From NCBI RefSeq assembly GCF_025377685.1, contig NZ_JACEHK010000015.1:372001-436000 (forward strand): a stretch of DNA of 64,000 bases. Direction: 5' to 3'. Of the stretch, positions 27,451-35,798 are shown one piece after another; position 1 is the first letter of the stretch; each line of letters opens with the position of its first letter. The translations under genes and the position numbers were made by a program. Source of the DNA: Anaerobacillus sp. CMMVII (GTDB lineage: Bacteria; Bacillota; Bacilli; Bacillales; Anaerobacillaceae). A model generated the notes under the pieces. It was not told where the DNA came from. It worked only from the letters and a program-made list of their open reading frames with translations, and did no database searches.

Positions 27451-29127
27451 ATGAAAAAAGCCTGGTGGAAAGAAAGTGTTGTATATCAAATTTATCCGCG
27501 CAGTTTTGCAGATAGCAATGGGGATGGGATTGGTGATTTAAGAGGTATTATTTCGAAACTTGACTATTTACATAAGCTTGGAATCGATGTGATATGGCTC
27601 TCTCCGGTTTATAAATCTCCAAATGATGACAATGGTTATGACATAAGTGACTATCAAGATATTATGGAAGAGTTCGGAACGATGTCTGACTGGGAAGAAC
27701 TCTTAGACGAGGTTCATAGTCGTGGTATGAAGCTTATCATGGATTTAGTAGTGAATCATAGTTCAGATGAGCATAAGTGGTTTATAGAATCAAAAAAATC
27801 GAAGGATAATCCTTATCGTGATTACTACATTTGGCGTCCAGGCAAAGATGGTGAAGAGCCAAATAATTGGGCATCTGCATTTAGTGGCTCTGCTTGGCAA
27901 TATGATGAAACAACAGATGAATACTTTCTACACCTATTTTCTAAAAAGCAACCAGACTTAAACTGGGAAAACCCGAAGCTGCGAGAAGAAATTTATCAGA
28001 TGATGAATTGGTGGCTTGATAAAGGTATTGATGGCTTCAGAATGGATGTAATAAATTTCATCTCAAAAGTTGAGGGATTACCTAGTGCACCAGCTGACGC
28101 TGAGAAAAAATATGTTTCTGGTCACGAGTATTTTATGAATGGTCCACGAATTCATGAATTTTTACGTGAAATGCATGAAAAGACAACGGCAAATTATGAT
28201 GTAATGACTGTTGGAGAAATGCCTGGGGTAACCCCTCGCCAAGCTAGATTGTACACAGATGAGAATACACGCGAAGTAAACATGGTCTTTCAATTTGAAC
28301 ATGTTGATTTAGATTCAGGTCCTGATGGAAAATGGGATCTTCGTCCTCTAAAACTACATGATCTCAAAGAGAATTTATCTGGATGGCAAAAGGGATTAGA
28401 AACTGTTGGGTGGAATAGTCTTTATTTTAATAATCATGATCAACCACGCATGGTTTCACGCTTTGGTAACGATAAGGAGTACCGAGTAGAATCGGCAAAA
28501 ATGCTAGCCACTTTATTGCATATGATGAAGGGGACGCCCTATATTTACCAAGGTGAAGAAATGGGAATGACGAATATTCGCTTTGAGGATATCAAGCAAT
28601 ACAAAGATATTGAAACATTAAATATGTACAAAGAAAAACGTGAGCAAGGTGTTCCACATGAGAAAATTATGGAATCCATCTATGTTAAAGGTAGAGATAA
28701 TGCAAGGACGCCAGTTCAGTGGGACAACAGTGAGCATGCCGGTTTTACAACAGGAACGCCATGGATAGAAGTCAATCCAAATTACAAAGAGATCAATGCA
28801 AAAGCTGTTGTTGAGGATAAAAATTCCATTTTCTACTACTATCAAAATTTAATTCGTCTCCGTAAACAACATGAAATAATCGTTTATGGCGGTTATGATT
28901 TGATTTTGGCAGATGATCCTGAAATCTTTGCTTATGTTAGGACTTTAGGCAAAGAAAAACTTGTTGTCATCTGTAACTTCTATGGCAATGAGCCAACATT
29001 TGAACTTCCTGATGACATTCATTTTACTACCAGTGAATTGGTTGTATCGAATTATCCTGAAAGCGTTGGCGATGTAAGCAATTTCTCTTTAAAGCCATAT
29101 GAGGCTAGGGTTTATTTAATTAAATAA
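27451..29127 (+). CDS. malL: oligo-1,6-glucosidase (GH13, MalL type)
   Basis: A 558-residue cytoplasmic alpha-glucosidase without signal peptide. GH13 signatures: YPRSFADSNGDGIGDLRGI near residue 12, nucleophile Asp in GFRMDVINF (about 199), acid Glu in VGEMPG (about 256) and NNHDQPR (about 327). Valine directly after the nucleophile aspartate is the residue associated with alpha-1,6 preference (isomaltose, panose). It is a lone gene behind its own cre-controlled promoter, with a terminator right after. Confidence 0.9.
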   Translation: MKKAWWKESVVYQIYPRSFADSNGDGIGDLRGIISKLDYLHKLGIDVIWLSPVYKSPNDDNGYDISDYQDIMEEFGTMSDWEELLDEVHSRGMKLIMDLVVNHSSDEHKWFIESKKSKDNPYRDYYIWRPGKDGEEPNNWASAFSGSAWQYDETTDEYFLHLFSKKQPDLNWENPKLREEIYQMMNWWLDKGIDGFRMDVINFISKVEGLPSAPADAEKKYVSGHEYFMNGPRIHEFLREMHEKTTANYDVMTVGEMPGVTPRQARLYTDENTREVNMVFQFEHVDLDSGPDGKWDLRPLKLHDLKENLSGWQKGLETVGWNSLYFNNHDQPRMVSRFGNDKEYRVESAKMLATLLHMMKGTPYIYQGEEMGMTNIRFEDIKQYKDIETLNMYKEKREQGVPHEKIMESIYVKGRDNARTPVQWDNSEHAGFTTGTPWIEVNPNYKEINAKAVVEDKNSIFYYYQNLIRLRKQHEIIVYGGYDLILADDPEIFAYVRTLGKEKLVVICNFYGNEPTFELPDDIHFTTSELVVSNYPESVGDVSNFSLKPYEARVYLIK

Positions 29128-29139
29128 ATGGTATGAATG

Positions 29140-29167
29140 AAATCGCACACAATTGTGTGCGATTTTT
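29140..29167 (+). terminator. terminator after malL
   Basis: AAATCGCACACAATTGTGTGC is a near-perfect palindrome followed by GATTTTT; 12 pairs. Confidence 0.85.
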
Positions 29168-29261
29168 GGATTAATAGGCTATAGATGCGTTGTGTTGACG
29201 GGGTATGAGGATTAATATGTTGCGAAACCAGTGAAAGTCGCAACATAAAAATAAAATGTAT

Positions 29262-29288
29262 AAAAACTCTGCATTGAGCAGAGTTTTT
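29262..29288. terminator. bidirectional terminator before mgtE 3' end
   Basis: AAAAACTCTGC / GCAGAGTTTTT with loop ATTGA; on the minus strand it ends mgtE. Confidence 0.9.
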
Positions 29289-29303
29289 GAAATATACAAT
29301 CGC

Positions 29304-30674
29304 TTAATGTGGTAAAAAATCAATTAAAGCGGTCGCGATTGAAAAGTAAATAATTAATCCTAATAAATCATTAATAGTTGTAATGAAGGGCCCGGAGGCT
29401 ACTGCTGGATCAATCTTAAACTTATTAATAATTAATGGGACAATGGCACCAACCATTGTAGAAATACTTAATGTTACAAATAGGGATAAACCAACAATAC
29501 CTGCTAACCAAAATCCTCCTTGGGGATATAGCAACGGAATTAAAATAAGTAGGGTGATGGCGCAAATTAAACCTAACATAATACCAGTTCCAAATTCCCG
29601 GCGTAGCATTTTACTAATCGTTGATTTATCGACGGCTCCTAAAGCTAAGCTTCGAACAACAACAGCTAAGGCTTGGGTTCCAGTATTACCCGCTGACCCC
29701 ATAATCAAAGGAATAAAGACTGAGAGTAAAATGACTTCCTCAAGTGTGTCTTCAAACTGACCGATAACCCCGGCAGTTATTAGTCCAAGAAACATCAACA
29801 TAATAATCCAAGGTGAACGTTTTTTAGCAGCTGTAAAAGAGGTTACGTTCGTGTCTAATGATCCTCTTACAGCAAACATTTCACCAAAGTCTTCTTCTGT
29901 TTCTTCTTCAACAACATCCATAATATCATCTACCGTAATAATCCCGACAAGTTTGCCTTGGGCTGTTACGGGTATCGCTAAAAAGTCGTACTTTTTGATA
30001 ATCCTAGCTACTTCTTCTTGGTCTGTATGTGTTTCTACAGATTTTACTCTTGATAACATGACTTCTTCAATTTTTTCTTCTAAAGGAGAGATAATTAAGT
30101 CTCTTAAGGAAACAACACCGACGAGTTTCAGTTGTTGATCGATAACATAAAGGTAGTAAATGGTTTCTGCTTCAGGCGCTTCAGTACGCAATCTCTTCAT
30201 TACCTCGGCGACAGTTTCCATGCACGACACTGAAATGAACTCAGTTGTCATAATTGCCCCTGCAGTTTGGTCCTCATATTTTAATAAATGGATAACCTCT
30301 TGAGCCTCTTCTGTTTCCATCATTCCTAGATAAAGCTCTTTTGTTATTTCAGGTAATTCACCTAAAAAGTCAGCGATGTCGTCATAAGACATATTGTTAA
30401 TAACATCTATCGCATAATTTTGCTGAAGTTCAGCAATATATTGCTTTTGCTCCTCAGGCTCTAATCCTTGAAAAATTTCAGCGAATTCCTCAGGAGATAG
30501 GAATTTATATATAGTATGGCGCTGTTTTTTCGTAATTTTATTGAATAACTCAATTTGGTCTGTTGGGTGTAATTCAAAAAATAATTCTCTGAAATCTTTA
30601 ATGTTTTGATCGTTTAGCGTTTCAATTAATTGTCTAGTATAGCCTTCACGATTTTCTTGGTCTAATCTTACCAT
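29304..30674 (-). CDS. mgtE: magnesium transporter MgtE
   Basis: A 456-residue Mg2+ channel. The N-terminal superhelical domain (DIADFLGELPEITKELY) is followed by two CBS domains (about 130-255; DQTAGAIMTTEFISVS, VGIITVDDIMDVVEEE) that sense Mg2+, and a five-helix membrane domain with SAGNTGTQALAVVVRSLALG lining the pore. Mg2+ bound to CBS closes the channel. Expression is controlled by the M-box leader upstream. RBS AAGGAGGTAATT precedes the ATG. Confidence 0.95.
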   Translation of the reverse strand: MVRLDQENREGYTRQLIETLNDQNIKDFRELFFELHPTDQIELFNKITKKQRHTIYKFLSPEEFAEIFQGLEPEEQKQYIAELQQNYAIDVINNMSYDDIADFLGELPEITKELYLGMMETEEAQEVIHLLKYEDQTAGAIMTTEFISVSCMETVAEVMKRLRTEAPEAETIYYLYVIDQQLKLVGVVSLRDLIISPLEEKIEEVMLSRVKSVETHTDQEEVARIIKKYDFLAIPVTAQGKLVGIITVDDIMDVVEEETEEDFGEMFAVRGSLDTNVTSFTAAKKRSPWIIMLMFLGLITAGVIGQFEDTLEEVILLSVFIPLIMGSAGNTGTQALAVVVRSLALGAVDKSTISKMLRREFGTGIMLGLICAITLLILIPLLYPQGGFWLAGIVGLSLFVTLSISTMVGAIVPLIINKFKIDPAVASGPFITTINDLLGLIIYFSIATALIDFLPH

Positions 30675-30812
30675 AGGAATTACCTCCTTCTCAGGACCCC
30701 AAAAACCAATAATGGAAAATGAAAATCCTGCTTTTGTTTTTAGTATTGTGCATTAAAAAATGACTACTATTCGAGTCAGGATCCATTTCCCCACCACCTT
30801 TTTTAAAACGTC

Positions 30813-30840
30813 AAAAAACACCTTCTACGAATGAAGGTGT
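30813..30840 (-). terminator. expression-platform terminator of the M-box
   Basis: On the minus strand ACACCTTC / GAAGGTGT pair around a seven-base loop followed by six T. It lies between the M-box aptamer and mgtE. Confidence 0.88.
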
Positions 30841-30898
30841 TAAATAGCATACGGAAAAAAGCATACTTTAGTAAGGAAGTAAGCTAATGCGTAAAAGT

Positions 30899-31057
30899 CC
30901 TTCTTTCGTAGAGCTTTAGCACTGTGCGGCATAGGAATACATCCAGCTACATTAAAAACCACCTTAAGTCGATAGTTTCTGTTGACCCATTGGCGTCTTT
31001 GGACATTTTTGGGCAGCAGCATATCTCCAGCACAGGAGCCTCACCTAACGAAGGTAT
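30899..31057 (-). promoter_or_regulatory. M-box (ykoK) magnesium riboswitch of mgtE
   Basis: The minus strand contains the well-conserved M-box blocks in order: GTTAGGTGAGGCTCCTGT, GAGATATGCTGCTGCCC, AAAATGTCCAAAGACGCCAA, TGGGTCAACAGAAA, TTAAGGTGGTTTTTAATG, AGCTGGATG and CAGTGCTAAAGCTCTACG. Mg2+ binding favours the downstream terminator. Open reading frames overlapping this stretch on both strands are not genes. Confidence 0.95.
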
Positions 31058-31156
31058 TCATTTGTCTTGTTTAGGTTATCGAACAAAAACTAGACTGTCA
31101 ACCTAAAACTTAAAGTTCGAAATAAAGGAACTTTTCAAAAAATGTTCAAAAACTTC

Positions 31157-31206
31157 TTGAAAATAAGGGTACATAAAGCATATAATGATAGTGAAAATTA
31201 TTCTCA
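31157..31206 (+). promoter_or_regulatory. sigma-A promoter with Fur box
   Basis: TTGAAA (31157-31162), 18-base spacer, TATAAT (31181-31186). TGAAAATTATTCTCA at 31192-31206 matches the Fur 7-1-7 consensus TGATAATNATTATCA at 12 of 14 defined positions and covers the expected transcription start. Confidence 0.7.
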
Positions 31207-31226
31207 ATCAGGAGAGTGAGAGCGTT

Positions 31227-31388
31227 ATGGTGTATGGACTTATTTTATTAACTATTGTTGTTTATTTTCTAATTATTATCCGTATTTTTTATGGAATTAA
31301 CGACGTTAGGACGGTTTCTTTCGTTACAAAATTAAAAGGTGTTTTTAAAACAAAGGATCTTGAGACAATAAATACTCATGCAAAGTAG
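31227..31388 (+). CDS. small single-span membrane protein under Fur-box promoter
   Basis: A 53-residue protein: membrane segment YGLILLTIVVYFLIIIRIF, then a basic soluble tail (RTVSFVTKLKGVFKTKDLE). The ATG at 31227 follows AGGAGAGTG; the longer frame from 31185 starts within the promoter. I do not recognise the family. The Fur box suggests a role in iron limitation, and the next gene is an IscA/HesB-like protein, but both links are inference. A terminator overlaps its stop codon. Confidence 0.65.
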   Translation: MVYGLILLTIVVYFLIIIRIFYGINDVRTVSFVTKLKGVFKTKDLETINTHAK

Positions 31389-31410
31389 GTAAACAACTTT
31401 ACCTGCTTTT
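31387..31410 (+). terminator. terminator overlapping the stop codon of the small membrane protein gene
   Basis: AGGTAAA / TTTACCT around CAAC, followed by GCTTTTTG. Confidence 0.8.
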
Positions 31411-31538
31411 TGTATTTCTTGAAGTATATTTTGCTAAAAGAATTTACGTTTACAGGTCTTCTTCCTTGTGAATAATAAATATTATTGGTACGATAATTAA
31501 GCATGATAATTTATACTTTTAGGGAAATATTCTTGTTA

Positions 31539-31559
31539 CTAAGCAAAGCTTAGTTTTTT
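31539..31559 (+). terminator. small hairpin with T run before the HesB-like gene
   Basis: CTAAGC-AAA-GCTTAG followed by TTTTTT. It lies 35 bases before the HesB-like start, so it could attenuate that gene or be a remnant terminator. Confidence 0.45.
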
Positions 31560-31593
31560 AGAATACTTCATGAAAGATTTTTGAGGTGAAAAA

Positions 31594-31874
31594 ATGAAAA
31601 TTACAGAGGAAGCAAAAGCGTTATTCAAGAAGTACTTGAACAAAACAACGCAAAAGGAATTAAAGTCATTTTTGCAGGAATGGGCTGAGGTGGCCCAAAA
31701 TTAGGATTGTCTCTGGAAGAGGCAACAGACCAGGATATCGTTGAAACAATTAACGGTGTACAAGTAGCATTTGAAAAAAGCATTAAAGACCAAACTGAGG
31801 GGTTAACCCTGGATTTCCAAGAAACTCCACAAGGTTCTGGCCTTGTTATGGTTGGAATTAACGAATGTTGTTAA
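31594..31874 (+). CDS. HesB/IscA-like protein, predicted selenoprotein (in-frame TGA), frameshifted
   Basis: Start MKITEEAKAL after GAGGTG. One missing base near 31623 must be restored (TTAATT for TTATT); then the frame reads IQEVLEQNNAKGIKVIFAG, MG, TGA at 31686-31688, GGPKLGLSLEEATDQD, and ends VMVGINECC at 31872-31874. Repaired length is 93 residues with the TGA as codon 32. The product matches the HesB-like family, whose members carry Cys or selenocysteine in GMG(C/U)GGP. A SECIS-like hairpin lies 25 bases after the TGA. Probable role: Fe-S or other metal/redox handling. The TGA could also be a base-call error for Cys (TGC/TGT). Confidence 0.75.
31686..31725 (+). promoter_or_regulatory. 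candidate bacterial SECIS element
   Basis: After TGA (31686-31688), TTGTCTC (31707-31713) pairs with GAGGCAA (31719-31725), seven pairs including one T-G, around the loop TGGAA. The loop starts 25 bases after the TGA and has G at its second and third positions, as expected of bacterial SECIS hairpins bound by SelB. Confidence 0.65.
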
Positions 31875-31880
31875 AATCGC

Positions 31881-31910
31881 GGGACTAACCTATTACTTAG
31901 GTTAGTCCCT
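31881..31910 (+). terminator. terminator after the HesB-like gene
   Basis: GGGACTAACCT / AGGTTAGTCCC, eleven perfect pairs, loop ATTACTT, short T-rich tail. Confidence 0.8.
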
Positions 31911-32043
31911 TCCTACCTGATTAGGTATTTTTTATTAATTCGAGGAAATATTGTGTTATAATTAATATATAACAGATCGAGAGTGCGTCTAAAAGATAAG
32001 GATCTTTTGTTGTATAACAATTTATACAGGAAGGGTTGTGCTC

Positions 32044-32209
32044 ATGGATTATAGTGATTTTTGAGTAGTAAGGATATTGAAAAGGTAAAGCACTTGCAGA
32101 GAAGCTAAAGACAACATCTTGTTTTGATGAAAGAAAAAGGTTGGTTACGAAAAAAACATTAGTTATTGAAAAAGCTAGGGTTAAAAGGGAAAAAAACTTA
32201 CCGCAATAA
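32044..32209 (+). CDS. small hypothetical protein, doubly frameshifted
   Basis: Follows AGGAAGGG. Adding one T in the run 32058-32062 and one G near 32090 gives a continuous frame MDYSDFLSSKDIEKVKAL then KLKTTSCFDERKRLVTKKT and VKREKNLPQ with a TAA at 32207-32209, about 56 residues, basic, without membrane segment. Family not recognised. Two repairs are needed, so the call is weak; it may instead be non-coding sequence or decay. Confidence 0.35.
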
Positions 32210-32322
32210 CATATTTTTAAAGGTCCCTTCATGTATAACGTCTCTCACAAAGGAAAGCTTAATAGAGATGGTTATAAGGGGATTTTTTTGTATGAGAATT
32301 AGACATGTAGGAGGAAATGTAA

Positions 32323-33028
32323 ATGAGTGTACATATAGGTGCTAAAGAAAATGAAATAGCTGAGTCAATTTTATTACCAGGGGATCCGTTACGAGCAAAA
32401 TTTATAGCTGAAAATTTTTAGATAACCCACAATGCTATAACGAAGTTCGTGGAATGCTAGGGTTTACAGGTACATATAAAGGAAAGCGAGTTTCTGTCCA
32501 AGGAACTGGTATGGGAATTCCATCAATATCGATTTATGCACAAGAATTAATGCAAAGCTATGGTGTCAAAAATTTAATTCGAGTTGGGACATGCGGTGCT
32601 ATTCAGGAAGATGTGAAAGTGAGGGACTTGATCATTGCAATGAGTGCTTCTACTGACTCGTCTGTGAATAGAGTTAGGTTTAAGGGAATTGACTATGCTC
32701 CAACAGCAAATTTTGATTTATTAAAAACGGCTTATGATATTGCCATAAGTCGCAATAAAAAGTAAGCGTCGGAAGTGTATTTACGAGCGATACATTTTAC
32801 AATGAAGATAAAGCAGCAGTTGAAAATTGGGCGAAGCATGGTATTTTAGCGTTGGAAATGGAAACAACGGCTCTTTACACGTTAGCTGCTAAGTTTGGAG
32901 CTAGAGCTCTTTCGATTTTAACTGTGAGTGACCACGTGTTAACTGGAGAAGAAACAACTTCTGAAGAACGTCAAAAAACATTTGGCGAGATGGTTGAGAT
33001 CGCCTTAGATACGGCCATTCAATTTTAG
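32323..33028 (+). CDS. deoD: purine-nucleoside phosphorylase DeoD, doubly frameshifted
   Basis: Reads [20 protein letters not shown] and [13 protein letters not shown], then breaks at the T run 32415-32419; with one more T it continues [18 protein letters not shown] to YDIAISRN, breaks again in the A run at 32757-32761, and then reads [35 protein letters not shown] and [16 protein letters not shown] to the TAG. Repaired length is about 235 residues, normal for the hexameric DeoD that phosphorolyses inosine, guanosine and adenosine. RBS AGGAGGAAATG. Probably intact in the organism. Confidence 0.87.
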
Positions 33029-33036
33029 AAATAAAT

Positions 33037-33066
33037 AAAAAGCGAAGGGAGTCCTTTGCTTTTTTA
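33037..33066 (+). terminator. terminator after deoD
   Basis: AAAGCGAAGG-GAGT-CCTTTGCTTT followed by TTTATTTT. Confidence 0.75.
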
Positions 33067-33127
33067 TTTTGGTTATTTATTTAGAGTGATAGCTAGCTTG
33101 ATTAGGGTAATTATGAAATTCACTCGG

Positions 33128-33429
33128 TTATAAAAATATTCTTAGTCCTAAAGCGATCATACCAACTGCTGATACGTATAACCATAATTTTAGCTTCGCC
33201 AGCTTCTTTTCAACAGCCTCATTTGTTACGATATTTTCTTTTCTAAGTGTTTCTTGAATCATGACAATAATTTTATCTTCTCTCGGAAGTTTTTCTATGG
33301 ATTTATTTATCATATTTTCCGTTTTTTCATTAGTGGGAACATCCTCTAATTGCTTTAAACGATCCTCTAAAAGGACAACTTTTGTTTTAGTTCATTGACC
33401 TCATCTCTTAAGTCTTTATTGTGTGGCAT
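33128..33429 (-). CDS. coiled-coil protein with C-terminal membrane anchor, frameshifted
   Basis: Start ATG at 33429 follows GAGGAGGGAAAT. The first 16 codons (MPHNKDLRDEVNELK) are out of frame with the rest unless one T is added to the run 33385-33388; then TKVVLLEDRLKQLEDVPTNEK leads into the downstream frame (MINKSIEKLPRED...). About 100 residues: heptad-like N-terminal helix, charged middle, and membrane segment LWLYVSAVGMIALGLRIF at the end. Family not recognised; tail-anchored layout suggests a membrane-tethered adaptor. Confidence 0.6.
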
Positions 33430-33519
33430 GGTATTTCCCTCCTCAGCAAAATCCTTTCCCCCATTTACTACTATATGCGATGGAATGGAGTCTGAAAGGG
33501 ACAGGTGTCAGTAAAAATG

Positions 33520-34317
33520 CTAGATTTTCTTAAATCTTCTAAGGACGGCCTCTCGATATACGTCTGCAACTTTTCGTTGCCTGTCAGGATTATTCTTACA
33601 ATATTCATCAAGCATGACCTGTTCATTAATTTCTAAGACATGTAATCCTCTAGAAGTTTGTAAAATATCTACTGTACAGAAATCTAATTCTAAGGCACTA
33701 GCTGCTTTATTAGCAAGAGTAGCTAGTTGGGGAGCTTGTTCATCGGGAATATCAATTGCTATAGCTCCACTAATTAAATTGTGCTTCCATGAGGTTGTTC
33801 GTTGTTTTCCTAAAAATAATTTTGGTTTGCTTGCTAATGTGACAATTCTATATTCATACGTAGCCTCTTCGTATGGGCTAATGGAAGCGTTGACTCCTAA
33901 TTGAAAAAGTAGTTTCAAGCACTTAATTAACTCTTCTATTGACGTTACTTTATAAACATTATTTCCTTGAGAGCCGTTATCCTGTTTTACTACAACCTTT
34001 TTATTCCATTGAGAAAATAGCTGCTTGGCTAGTTCAAAAGAGTCATTTTTGCTAAATCTCGAACTAGTGTTCATTAAAAAAGCGTGTTCAATTGCTGGGA
34101 TATCGTAATATTTTAAAGTCTCATACGTTCCAGACTTACTCATCGCTGTTTTTGCTGCTGCGCTATTGTTTAATCCAACCTCAACGTCATGCATTAAGAA
34201 AGATTTCTCTCCTAGTATGGCACGATACAAGTAGTTCGGGACAATTTCTTCAAAAGATACACCATCATTCTTTACTGAATGTTGGATTAAGTTCAAATAA
34301 GGACGATTTGTTGTCAA
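33520..34317 (-). CDS. ATP-grasp protein, YheC/YheD or RimK-like
   Basis: A 265-residue protein. VVVKQDNGSQGNNVYKV is the ATP-grasp nucleotide-binding strand and loop, EYRIVTLASKPKLFLGKQR and DFCTVDILQTSRGLHVLEIN the Mg-ATP residues (final Glu/Asn). ATP-grasp enzymes ligate carboxylates to amines or thiols. In spore formers YheC/D proteins are coat-associated, but the substrate here is unknown. TTG start after GAGGAGAC. It is divergent from the leucine-degradation operon. Confidence 0.7.
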   Translation of the reverse strand: MTTNRPYLNLIQHSVKNDGVSFEEIVPNYLYRAILGEKSFLMHDVEVGLNNSAAAKTAMSKSGTYETLKYYDIPAIEHAFLMNTSSRFSKNDSFELAKQLFSQWNKKVVVKQDNGSQGNNVYKVTSIEELIKCLKLLFQLGVNASISPYEEATYEYRIVTLASKPKLFLGKQRTTSWKHNLISGAIAIDIPDEQAPQLATLANKAASALELDFCTVDILQTSRGLHVLEINEQVMLDEYCKNNPDRQRKVADVYREAVLRRFKKI

Positions 34318-34390
34318 AGTAAAGTCTCCTCTTTCGCGTTAATTCTATAAGTATTGTATCAGTAAAAGTTAGCTTTTAATACAGACCCAT

Positions 34391-34404
34391 CTTGTCAAGT
34401 GACA
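34391..34404. promoter_or_regulatory. palindrome TTGTCA-AG-TGACAA in the divergent region
   Basis: Perfect 6+6 inverted repeat between the ATP-grasp gene and the leucine operon; a candidate operator for a dimeric regulator, no regulator gene nearby. Confidence 0.35.
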
Positions 34405-34481
34405 AACTTTCAAAATTTCAAGGAAAAATATTATTAAAATTCTAAATATTATAATATAATAGAATTGAAGTTTGGTTTTGA

Positions 34482-34495
34482 ACCGAATGAGCGGT
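34482..34495. promoter_or_regulatory. candidate TetR-type operator ACCG-N6-CGGT
   Basis: ACCGAATGAGCGGT lies about 80 bases before the acyl-CoA dehydrogenase start and downstream of TATAAT boxes at 34450-34460. Fatty-acid and acyl-CoA pathways in Bacillus are often under TetR-family repressors; this assignment is inferred. Confidence 0.35.
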
Positions 34496-34571
34496 TGTTC
34501 AGGGTGATAAGTCAAGTTTTTCTTTTGAGAGAAAATGAAAACACTTACATTGGAAAATAAGGGGGATACAA

Positions 34572-35713
34572 ATGAATTTTGAATTAACAAAAGAACAACA
34601 AATGATCAAAGAAATGGTTAGGGACTTTGCGAAAAACGAAATTGCTCCTTATGCGACCGAGTTAGACAAAACTGAACGCTTCCCAATTGAAACCTTTAGA
34701 AAAATGGGGGAGTTAGGACTGATGGGAATCCCTTTTTCTGAGGAGTATGGCGGTTCCGGTGGGGATACCATCTCCTACATTTTAGCTGTTGAGGAAATTG
34801 GGAAAGCTTGCGGAAGTACTGGCTTAAGTTATGCTGCAACAACTTCATTAGGTGCAAGTCCGCTATATTATTTTGGAACTGAAGAGCAAAAAAGAGAGCA
34901 TCTTGTCCCGCTAGCTTCAGGAAAATCATTAGGGGCATTTGGTTTAACTGAACCTAATGCAGGCTCAGATGCTGGTGGAACACAAACAAAGGCTATTGTT
35001 GATGGAGATGATTTTGTTATCAACGGCGAGAAGTGCTGGATCACTAATGCCTCCTTTGCTAGAACAGTGATTGTGACAGCGGTAACGGGAAAAGATGAGC
35101 GAGGAAAAAATATCATCTCAGCAATCATCGTACCGACTGATACGAAGGGACTTACAATTAATACACCGTATGAAAAAATGGGGGTTCGAGCTTCCAATAC
35201 GACGGAATTAGTTTTAGAAGATGTTCGTGTACCTAGATCAAATTTATTAGGCGATCCACAAAAGGTTTCGGACAATTTCTTTATACATTAGATGGCGGAA
35301 GGATTTCGATTGCTAGTCTTGCAGTTGGAATTGCTCAAGCGGCATTTGAAGCAGCTTTAAAATATTCTCAAGAAAGAAAGCAGTTTGGGAAGGCTATCTC
35401 TAATTTCCAAGCCATTCAATTTAAATTAGCTGATATGGCGATGGAAATTGAATTAGCTAGAAACATGGTACTAAAAGCGGCATGGTTAAAAGATCAAGAT
35501 AAACCATTTAAGAAAGAAGCTGCATATGCGAAGTTATTTGCTTCTGAAATGGCTACACGAGTTTGTAATCAGGCCATTCAAATTCATGGTGGCTATGGCT
35601 ATATGCGTGAATATCAAGTAGAACGCTATTTGAGAGATGCAAAATTAATGGAGATAGGTGAAGGAACTTCAGAAGTTCAAAGAATGGTGATTGCTCGTCA
35701 ATTACTTTCATAA
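34572..35713 (+). CDS. yngJ: acyl-CoA dehydrogenase (isovaleryl-CoA type, YngJ), frameshifted
   Basis: Flavoprotein that desaturates short branched acyl-Co[16 protein letters not shown] (residues about 118-132) and WITNASFA are FAD motifs; the C-terminal part has [20 protein letters not shown] and the catalytic-site region. The frame breaks in the A run 35260-35263: one more A gives [19 protein letters not shown] and joins the halves to about 380 residues, the family norm. First gene of a leucine-breakdown operon in the same order as B. subtilis yngJIHGFE. Start ATG follows AAGGGGG. Confidence 0.88.
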
Positions 35714-35798
35714 AGTTAAGTAAAAGTTTAGTCTTTCTGACTAGTTTTCTAAACTAGTCAGATACATAAATTTATGAACACTTATAAGGAGGCGTGGA

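Noticed and set aside
30840-31106. Apparent ORFs on both strands upstream of mgtE
   Set aside because: They lie inside the M-box aptamer, whose conserved blocks explain the sequence; no ribosome-binding sites.
34535-34549. cre-like ATGAAAACACTTACA before the leucine operon
   Set aside because: The central CG, the best conserved part of cre, is CA here, so it is not reported as a site.
34868-35275. 135-residue minus-strand ORF opposite the acyl-CoA dehydrogenase
   Set aside because: Antisense shadow of a conserved gene, with no ribosome-binding site or family resemblance.
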